This document shows positions 22,785 through 30,000 of a stretch of DNA of 30,000 nucleotides, one piece after another. The stretch is taken from the NCBI GenBank assembly GCA_016946835.1, contig JACVTC010000031.1, positions 1,410,001-1,440,000 of the forward strand. Direction: 5' to 3'. The notes under the pieces are model-generated. The model worked only from the letters and a program-made list of their open reading frames with translations, was not told the origin of the DNA and did not search any database. Positions within the stretch are counted from its first letter, which is position 1. Every line of letters begins with the position of its first letter. Origin of the DNA: Neocallimastix lanati (nom. inval.) (taxonomy: Eukaryota > Neocallimastigomycota > Neocallimastigomycetes > Neocallimastigales > Neocallimastigaceae). Both the position numbers and the translations under genes were made by a program.

Positions 22785-23804
22785 ATATAGAAAGTATATA
22801 AAAAATTAATCATTTAAAAAAAAATATGATAATATTATTTATCATTATTAAATTTTTTATTATTATTATTTATATTATATCTTTTAATTTTTTATTTTTA
22901 TTTATTTTTGGTAAAGAAATTTTATAAATATATATATCAATCATTGGAGACATCAAAAAAAAAAAAAAAAAAAAAAAAAAGATTATGCAAATAACACTAA
23001 TTCATAAATTAGTAGTATTATTCTCTTAATCTTTATAACATAAAATAAGGTAATTTTAGTTTTTATTTAAACATTATAATAAGATTAAGATTATAATTTT
23101 TAATATTAAAAATTGTAAAAATTATACACATAAATATTTTTAAAAAAATTTTTTTATTATACTTTTTTTTTTTTTTTTTTTTTTTTTAATTAAAAATTAA
23201 AAATTTTAATTATTTACTAATAAAGTTAATGATTAGTTTAATCTATTTAAATAATAATTTCTAAAATATTCTTTTTATATGAAAAAAATTAATCATAATA
23301 AGTAATAATAAAATAAAATGAGAAATATTAAATTATAATCAATAATCAATAATGGCTTCTGATAATAAAAGTTGAGTGTTTTCAAAATTTTTTTATATAT
23401 TTTTAATAAAAAATACATTTTATTATTGTTTAAAGTTTATTAATATTTAAATAAAATACAGAAATTTTGCATGAAATAACAATAGTATTAGAATAAAATA
23501 AAATAAAAAAAAAAAATTACGATATAAATTTGAGAAAAAAAGACTTCGGAGATAACTCATTATGAATTAATAATATAATCAATGAAAAATAAAATAAAAT
23601 AAAAAAAAAAAACTTTTAAAAAATAGTTAAGAGTAATGGGTTTTTTTTAGTATTAATATTCATTAAAAAAAAATTACATCTAAAAAAAAATTTCTACATT
23701 AATATATATATATATAAAAATTACATTATGAATTTCGAAAAAAAAAAAAAAAAAAAAAAAAAAGAGTCAAAAACAATTTTTATTCATTTCATTGAATATA
23801 ACTC
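22785..23804. other. Spacer with repeat copy A and 3' flank of the nuclease gene
   Basis: Apart from the dispersed repeat copy, this holds A30 (22952-22981), T26 (23163-23187), A/T microsatellites and another A run at 23740-23763. An AATAAA on the coding strand at 23784-23779, 21 nt past the nuclease stop codon, is a plausible polyadenylation signal. Confidence 0.6.
23212..23550. repeat. Dispersed repeat, copy A
   Basis: About 340 bp matching copies B (27244-27570) and C (28412-28770) in the same orientation. Anchors in order: AATGATTAGTTTAATCTATT, AATAATTTCTAAAATATTCT, AAAATGAGAAATATTAAA, ATAATGGCTTCTGATAAT, GAGTGTTTTCAAAATTT, TACATTTTATTATT, TTTAAAGTTTATT, ATTACGATA. Copy A lacks the upstream 200-300 bp that B and C share. 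Confidence 0.85.
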
Positions 23805-25896
23805 CTATTGGGATACAATAGCTTTTAACATTTCTTTATAAATTTGACTTAACTTTCTCATATAATTATCAGTGTTTTCCATATTCCTACCGTTGAATAA
23901 ATATTTAAAAATAGAGGTTATTTTTGCTCTATTATTAGTACACCTTCTAAAGAGATCAACCATATTGTAATAAGCTCCTTCCCAGATATAACAATACATC
24001 GAATAAAATGAAGAAAATGAAGTAAGATTTTCCGTTAACTTTAATACTTGTAATATATACGAATTTACTATTAAGGTATTTTTAAATTCAGCATAGATAT
24101 GAATAGCATTTTTAAAGGAACTTGATCTGTTTTGTAATGCTTCAAGATGTCGGTTGTTCTTTAATATCAAGTATCTTCCACTTTCATTACCATTGAATGC
24201 CATAGCGGTATAAATATTATTAAAAGGAGGTGTTTGATGAATTTTTTGATCATTTATTTGAATATTGTTTTCAATAGTAAGATTAGAGGAAGATATACTA
24301 GTAGATGAGAATGAAGTTGAAGTTGAATTTAAAGAGAGGTGTGACAACGAATTAATTAAGTATTCCTGAGTATCTTCATGATTATCCTTTAAGTAGGGTG
24401 AAGATTTATTTAAATAGGTAAAAGTTAAAGCAGCAATACTCGAAGCTATCAAAGCTTCCAATTCATAATAGTTTAGTTTACTTTGAGAGTAGGACACTGG
24501 GTAATTGGAAGCGTTAGGTAAATGTCTGTAGGTTTCATCGTCTTCTGCATAGGCAAATAATTTTTTCTCAATTTTATCCTTTAAGAGATATCTTAAACTA
24601 GCTACCACCGGAATTAAATAGTAGGGTAATTTTTTCACAATCTCGATATTACTATCAAAAATTTTCAAGTATTGTTTATAATTTCTCTCAACCGACGAAT
24701 CATCATAGGTATAATCAAAAGTAGGTCTAACCTCGTTAAAACTTATATTGACTCCATTTCTACTATACTCTTCAATAATACCTTTATTATTGTTTATACT
24801 GTTATTTCTGGATTTAATAAGTCCGTACATTGATTTTCTTATGTTACTTGTTATATTCCAGGAAGATTCTTTACTATAATCTTCAAAATAATAAGAACAT
24901 TCAAATTGATTTTTCACTATCACTTTTTTTTTTGTATATATAGTATATATATAATATTATAATATAATAATAATAGTTATTAAAATATTTAATTAACATA
25001 TATTTAAAAAAGAATTCATTATATATTTTATATTCATAAAAAAAATAACTCAATAACTCATAGTATATTGTATATACATAAATAAATTACAATAGTAAAA
25101 ATATTGTTTTTTTTTTTTTTTACCATTTAAAATTCGGTGGAAGTAATTTCCAGAATTAAAACTACTTAAAATATCATTACTAATTACAAAATCTCTTCCA
25201 TTAATGCCATTAATATTATTATTAGTATTATTATATTGTTGAACCGATTTAATTAAGATCTCTCTAAAATCTCTATTTAATTTTGGATCAAATTCTTGTG
25301 GTATCTTCTCACAAATTCTTTCAATAATGGATGTTTGACGTAAAGTAATTCCTTCATGGTTAATATAACTTCTAGTTAATCTACTTAATGAATAACTGTC
25401 CATATCTAATACAAAATTAGCAATATTTTTATAAATAAAGTAGGAAATAGATTGAGTGGATGGTCGAGCCCTGTTATTTCTACTATAATACTTGAAAAAA
25501 TCTCTTAACCTTTGGTACGATTTTATTTTCAAATAGTCATTACCACATAATGTAGCAAAAATGGGTAAAGTATCATCAGTTAAGGAAAAATATCTTAATA
25601 TCATGTCTCGAGTATACAATTTATATTTTATTACAAAATTTCCATCATTAGCATCTTTTGGAAATTCTAAAGAGCTGATATTAATATATCCAGGGGTATT
25701 ATATATGTAAAAATCAGAGTCATTACTAATCGCATACCTTTTATAAAAAAATTTTAAAGTAATATATATATATTAAAATGGTTAATATTAAATATATATA
25801 TATATAGATTAATATATTATTAATATATTATTAATAAATTATTAATAAATTACATTATTACATATATTAATATAAAAAATAAATAAAAAAATAAAT

Positions 25897-25927
<31 letters not shown>

Positions 25928-26708
25928 CAACTAACCCATTATATCTTTTTGATAATTCAGCAATATAGGCATCAGCTTCAAAAATACAGAATTCTGTTCT
26001 AATATTTTTATATATTTTTGAGATATCCACTAAAAACTGAATGAAAATCATTTGCACCAGAGGAGATGGAGATAAAGTTCTAGGATTGTTTACTTGATTA
26101 AGCCAATTACCTCCTGGGGTAGTGACTTCATTAAAAAATTCATTCATTGACGAGATCTTGTTTTGTCTTCTTTCTTCTTCAGTTTCTGCTTTAAGAGTAG
26201 GATTTATCCCATCAAAGACAAAAATTAAATCCTTTAAATTTTTAATCGATAATAAATAATGAAGATGCTTTCATATCATATTATATCATTTATATATATA
26301 TATAGAATAATAAATATTAATTCTTTAAAAAAATTTTTTTTTTTTTTTTTGATAAAATATTAAAGTTATTTCATGATTTTTTTTTTTTAGATAAAATGTC
26401 AAAACTATTACAATTACACTTTGAATATTTTTTTTTTAATTCTTAACTTATTATTATTATTATTAATTAAATACCTTTTTCATTAAATCTAATAAATCTT
26501 TATTGTCATAGATAAACCAATTTATCATCCCAGAAAGATAATAAAAGTAGGCATTAGCATCAATAATTAAATTTAAAGTACCATTTTCATTTTTTTTAAC
26601 TCGTTGATTGGTATTTAAATTTCTATAAACTTCTCTATCAAGACGCCATTCACCATACATAGGACGTAGATTATTACCTATTTCTTTATTTAATCCTTGT
26701 ACACCCAT
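23805..26708 (-). CDS. Asteroid (ASTE1)-type XPG/FEN1-fold nuclease, four exons
   Basis: Exons 26708-26475, 26267-25936, 25737-25124 and 24922-23805 join in frame to 765 codons plus TAG. It opens MGVQGL, the usual XPG/FEN1 N-terminus. Active-site acids of the FEN1 superfamily are all present: D50 (LIIDANAYFYY), D97 (FVFDGINP), E175 and D177 (FEADAYIAEL), D195 and D197 (SNDSDFYIY), D256 (LCGNDYL). Order and spacing fit the Asteroid branch, whose human member ASTE1 is a structure-specific DNA nuclease of about 680 residues. The region after about residue 330 is less conserved: helical, Asn/Ser-rich in places, with no recognised motif. A retained catalytic set suggests an active enzyme, probably nuclear. 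5' splice sites are GTATTT, GTTAGT and GTAAAA, weaker than in the CotH genes. Repeat copies A and B lie on either side in the same orientation. Confidence 0.88.
24923..25123 (-). other. Intron 3 of the nuclease gene
   Basis: 201 nt, GTAAAA to AAAAAAG, phase 1, joining ILN to VIVKNQFE. A reading frame runs into the intron (25123-25050) and ends in low-complexity residues, which marks the exon boundary at the AATG|GTAAAA site. Confidence 0.8.
25738..25935 (-). other. Intron 2 of the nuclease gene
   Basis: 198 nt, GTTAGT to ATAAAAG, phase 2, restoring a glycine codon between SKRYN and YAISNDSD. The split falls inside the conserved active-site region, and the joined residues fit the family, which supports the unusual GTTAGT donor. 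Confidence 0.8.
26268..26474 (-). other. Intron 1 of the nuclease gene
   Basis: 207 nt, GTATTT to ATGAAAG, phase 0, joining DLMKK to HLHYLLSI. The acceptor is the nearest AG upstream of the conserved FVFDG block that keeps the frame open. Contains T-rich and A-rich runs and no coding signal. Confidence 0.78.
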
Positions 26709-27060
26709 ATCTTCTATATTTTCTTTTTAATAAAATAAATTATTTTAGTAAAGTAACTCTTTAATATAATATGTTTATATAATTATAATTTTTAATTAGA
26801 ACTACAATTAATGTGAAAATAAAAAAAAAAATTAAAAAAAAAATAAATCATTTTTGTATTTTTATATATGTTTGATTCATTAAAGTTTAAATAAAGTTTT
26901 TTATTCATTTTATTGATAAATACAATAATATGTCCATCATTATGTAATTAAAAACTTTAACAATTATATTTATAAATATTATATGTCCAATATGTCCAAT
27001 ATTTATTATAAGCATTTAAAAAAAAAAAAAAAAAAAATTTAAATATAATATTATATGTTT
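26709..27060. other. 5' flank of the nuclease gene
   Basis: A/T-rich, without a recognisable core promoter element. ATATGTCC occurs three times (26928-26935, 26980-26987, 26989-26996), the last two in tandem (TATGTCCAA twice). No other gene is visible. Confidence 0.5.
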
Positions 27061-27570
27061 AATATTTTTTTTATGCAGTTTTTATGAAAATGATCATTAA
27101 TATTTAAAATAATAATATATTTTTTTATAGTCTTTGTAAAAATTGTCATTCATAATTTATAATAATATGATTATTTTTAGCTTATATAAAAATTATTATT
27201 AATAATTCATAATATTAAATTTCATTTAATAATTATAATTATCATATTTATTAATAAAATTAATGACTAGTTTAATTTATTTAAATAATAATCTCTAAAA
27301 TATTCTTTTTATTAAAAAAAATAATAATAATAATTATTTATTATTATTATTATTTTTTTAAAATAAAATGAGAAAAAAAAGTGAGAAATGATATATTGAA
27401 TTATAATCAATAAATCAATAATCAATGGTTTCTGATAATAAAAATAAATACATATTTTTTTGAAGGTTTACTAAATTTGTTGTTGTTTAAATCACTTAAA
27501 AAGTACATTTTATTATTATTTAAAGTTTATTATAATTTAAATAAAAATATATAGAAATAAAAAAAAAAAA
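27061..27570. repeat. Dispersed repeat, copy B (long form)
   Basis: The 3' part (27244-27570) matches copies A and C. The 5' part (27061-27243) matches only C. The 5' part consists of about three related sub-units of 45-55 bp built on AGTTTTTATGAAAATGATCATTAATATT, AGTCTTTGTAAAAATTGTCATT and AGCTTATATAAAAATTATTATT, each followed by TTTATAATAATATGA-like sequence. The core reads AGTYTTTRTGAAAATGRTCA. Confidence 0.85.
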
Positions 27571-28041
27571 TTATTAGAAATAAAGTTCATCATACTTTAT
27601 TAATACTTGGATTTATTTAATGTTTATTAATTTTATTTCTGGTCCTAATATATTTAATATATATGATATTAATGACTTTAATAAGCTAGTATATTAATAT
27701 TTTATACATTATGTATTATATAAATTTATTGTCCATAAAATGTTTAATGACTTTAAAATAATAAATAAAAACTAATTAAAATCTAAAATATCACTAAAAA
27801 TACTAAAATAAAAAAAATTTTTTTTATTGACTAATATGTAAACTTTATAATAAATATTGAACATAAAATATTTAATTGTTTAAGTTTAAAAAAAAAAAAA
27901 AAAAAAAGATTAAATAAAATCTTATATAATTAATATTTATTGAAAAAAAAAATTTTTTTATTTTTACTTCTAATATTTATTGTATTAATAAAGAAGGAAA
28001 TTATCAACAATTTTTTAATAAATTAAATATAATTATAATTT

Positions 28042-28085
<44 letters not shown>

Positions 28086-28099
28086 AAATTTTATCTTTA
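27571..28099. other. Spacer between repeat copies B and C
   Basis: No gene is visible. Mostly A/T with a few TTAATGACTTTAA-like strings (27670-27690, 27748-27762). An A41 run at 28043-28083 immediately precedes repeat copy C. Whether it is part of the repeat is unclear, but copy B is also preceded by an A run (27018-27038). Confidence 0.6.
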
Positions 28100-28485
28100 A
28101 TACTTTTCTTTTTTTTAGTTTTTGCAAAAATGTACCTTTGTAATTTATAATAGATATAATAATAATTTTTTTTTTTTTAGTTTTTATGAATTTTTTATGA
28201 AAATGGTCATTAATATTTATAATAATATATTTTTTTAAAGTCTTTGTAAAAATGATCACTCAAAATTTATAATAATATGATTTTTTTTTTTTTTAATTTC
28301 CGGTGTGTACCGCCCTATGCATAATAATATGATGATTTTTAGTTTATATGAAAATTATAATGAATAATTCATAAATAATAAATTTCATATAATATTTATG
28401 ATTATCAGACTAATTAATACAATTAATGATTAGTTTAATCTATTTAAATAATAATTTCTAAAATATTACTTTTATAAAAAAAAAA

Positions 28486-28527
<42 letters not shown>

Positions 28528-28770
28528 TAATAATAAAATAAAATGAGAAAAAAATGAAAAAATGAAATATTAAATAATAAATAATAATCAATAATGGCTT
28601 CTGATAATAAAAGGGAGTGTTTTCAAAATTTCTTTATATATTTGTTGTAATTTCATCACATAAAAAGTACATTTTATTATTATTTAAAGTTTATTTTTAT
28701 TAATAATTTAAATAAAAATGTGTAGAAGAAAAAAAAAATTACGATAAGAGTTTAGAAGAAAAAAAAGTTC
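28100..28770. repeat. Dispersed repeat, copy C (long form with insertion)
   Basis: Matches copy B along its whole length, with four rather than three 5' sub-units (near 28115, 28180, 28240 and 28335). The middle contains an AAT microsatellite (28488-28536). It is interrupted at 28281-28320 by a short poly(T)-headed insertion that copy B lacks. The 3' end (ATTACGATAAGAGTTTAGAAG) aligns with the end of copy A. Confidence 0.85.
28281..28320 (-). mobile_element. 40-bp poly(A)-tailed retro-insertion with target-site duplication
   Basis: ATAATAATATGA occurs at 28269-28280 and again at 28321-28332. The 40 bp between is T14 plus AATTTCCGGTGTGTACCGCCCTATGC-type sequence, much richer in G+C than anything near. 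Read on the minus strand it is a short RNA-like segment (GCATAGGGCGGTACACACCG then GAAATT) ending in poly(A). Repeat copy B (27164-27185) preserves the empty site with one copy of the duplicated target. These are the marks of a severely 5'-truncated, LINE-mobilised insertion. The source RNA is unknown. Confidence 0.75.
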
Positions 28771-28940
28771 AGAAAAAATATGTTAGAAAAAAAAATTTCA
28801 TGTCCCAAAAAAAAATTTCATGTCTTAGCATAAAAAATCCAGCTATAAGAGTAAGAGTATAAATAATTCCTTAGACATATTATATATTATAAATAGTAAA
28901 CTCAAAAATAAATAAATCTCGATTAAAGACAGTTTGAGCT

Positions 28941-28975
<35 letters not shown>

Positions 28976-29040
28976 GTTTTTGTTTTATTTAATTCAAAGT
29001 AAAAGTACATAGTAAAGAACTGAATTAAGGACAAAGGAAA
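28770..29040. other. Spacer before the right-hand LINE debris
   Basis: Contains a short tandem pair, AAAAAAAAATTTCATGTC, at about 28788-28824, and T33 at 28941-28973. No gene is visible; the minus-strand frame through the poly(T) is Lys-run low complexity. Confidence 0.6.
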
Positions 29041-29610
29041 CTAGAACAGGAGTTTTTAAAGTAGAAAGGTACGTTCTTACTTATTGGTTTAAAAATCTAA
29101 AGAAATGGATTTTAACAGTGACATATATTTTAATGTTCATCTTTAGTGATAGTAAGTCTTTAAATCCAAATGATTCATTAAAAAGGTATTCCATGATATG
29201 TATATAAATTCGTGCTTTGTAAATGGTTCATGCTCAAGCTTAAATGAAGAATTTTTGTAATGTCTTGAGGGTATAAAGTTCTTTGGTTTAACAACGAGTA
29301 CAGCACATTTACTAATTCCAAGGGTTATTTCATTTTTGATACCCCCAATCATGAGCTTTATTTAAAAAGTTTATAAGAGAAGATTTTATAGAGGGGCCAA
29401 CAAAACAATATTATCAGTAAATAGGCCACCACTATTTTTTTTTTTTTTTCTTTTTTTTTCATTTCAGTAATCACACCATATCTCTTGCATTTATCAAAAA
29501 ATATGTCATTAATAAATATATTAAATAAAATAGATGATAAGGAAACACTATATATTTGAAATTCTTTTGAAAGCTTACCATTAAAGTTTGCAAGAGCTCT
29601 TCGAAGTAAT
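29041..29610 (-). pseudogene. Decayed LINE-type reverse transcriptase, palm region
   Basis: On the minus strand from 29610: an LSKEFQIYSV-like piece, an ILFNIFINDI-type block near 29500-29530, KCKRYGV, a poly(A)-expanded stretch, then GGLFTDNIVLLAP at 29386-29425. The last is the catalytic box, normally (F/Y)ADD, here changed to FTDN. A long open piece follows (29352-29143: GISKCAVLVVKPKNF...), ending in a degraded YLGIPF-like region and further C-terminal debris to about 29041. Frameshifts and the lost second catalytic aspartate show it is inactive. It matches the copy at 1-320 over the shared part and begins abruptly at about 29610. Confidence 0.78.
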
Positions 29611-29634
29611 ATTTAAATTAGTTATTTTTTTTGG

Positions 29635-30000
29635 GGGGACAAGTCTTTGGGACAATCTTCTGAAACTCTACCCATTCTAATAGCAATAGTAGTATTGTAT
29701 TGTATTTATAACCACATCGTAAACGTATAATCCACGAAAACCCTAAAGTTGAATTGGGGATATTTTAAGCTAAGCATAATTATAGCTTTATTGTTTGAGA
29801 ATTTGTGACTATCGTAGTTTTGACCTTTAATACCTTGAAATTTGGCAACTGATTTCCAGTAACGTTCTAAAATATCGTCATATTTTTCACATTTATATTT
29901 TTTGATTTTTTTATACAGTGTTCTAGATTCTTTAGTCCAAGGAATAATAAGGCATTTTGGGAATAGATTTAATAAGATTCCTTTATAATACAGTTTGATT
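29635..30000 (-). pseudogene. Decayed LINE C-terminal region (separate fragment)
   Basis: A clear minus-strand frame from the window end, KGILLNLFPKCLIIPWTKES through YDDILERYWKSVAKF, runs to about 29720. There it shifts frame into LRCGYKYNT...RMGRVSEDCPKD, the expected C-terminal cysteine motif region of this LINE type, and stops short of its final cysteines. It lies upstream of the palm fragment on the same strand, the reverse of the order in an intact element. So it is either a second, 3'-most piece of an adjacent copy or a rearranged one. It extends past the window edge. Confidence 0.7.

Noticed and set aside
28281-28320. Possible 18S rRNA piece (GTACACACCG on the minus strand is also a universal 18S decamer)
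   Set aside because: Only 10 nt match and the flanking bases diverge at once; too short to call.
1-30000. CRISPR arrays, prophage or bacterial operon structure
   Set aside because: Introns, composition and gene families are eukaryotic; tandem repeats here have no unique spacers of regular length.

Overview
This is an extremely A+T-rich eukaryotic nuclear window. Intergenic DNA is close to pure A/T, with many poly(A)/poly(T) runs of 20-41 nt. Genes stand out as islands of more balanced composition. Spliced genes, CotH-type secreted kinases with signal peptides and GPI-like tails, and decayed non-LTR retrotransposons together suggest an anaerobic gut fungus (Neocallimastigomycota). That assignment is an inference from composition and gene families; no rRNA or other taxonomic marker is present.

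Three intact protein genes are visible, all on the minus strand. Two are CotH-family paralogues, at 2629-4638 and 13626-16056. Each has two exons with the intron in exactly the same place, and they are about 80% identical by eye across the kinase core. Both read as a signal peptide, an N-terminal beta-type region, the CotH kinase-like domain and a hydrophobic C-terminal tail. The third, at 23805-26708, has four exons and encodes a 765-residue XPG/FEN1-fold nuclease of the Asteroid (ASTE1) type, with every expected acidic active-site residue in place.

Layout: 1-1200 is a decayed LINE-type reverse transcriptase on the minus strand. 1200-2628 is A/T-rich spacer with a 98-bp perfect palindrome. 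2629-4638 is the first CotH gene. 4639-13625 is a 9-kb gene desert holding inverted repeats, minisatellites and two less A/T-rich islands. 13626-16056 is the second CotH gene. 16057-23804 is a second desert with a (TTTTA)61 array, a decayed coding-like island near 22.0-22.7 kb and copy A of a dispersed repeat. 23805-26708 is the nuclease gene. 26709-29050 holds repeat copies B and C; copy C carries a 40-bp poly(A)-tailed insertion with a 12-bp target-site duplication. 29050-30000 is more LINE debris, in which two pieces of the element are joined in the wrong order.

The two CotH products would act outside the cell or at the cell surface, and the Asteroid-type nuclease inside the nucleus. Nothing in the sequence links the two functions. 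I found no tRNA, rRNA, CRISPR array or intact transposon. The least explained material is the A/B/C repeat family around the nuclease gene, the short retro-insert inside copy C, and the large perfect or near-perfect palindromes.
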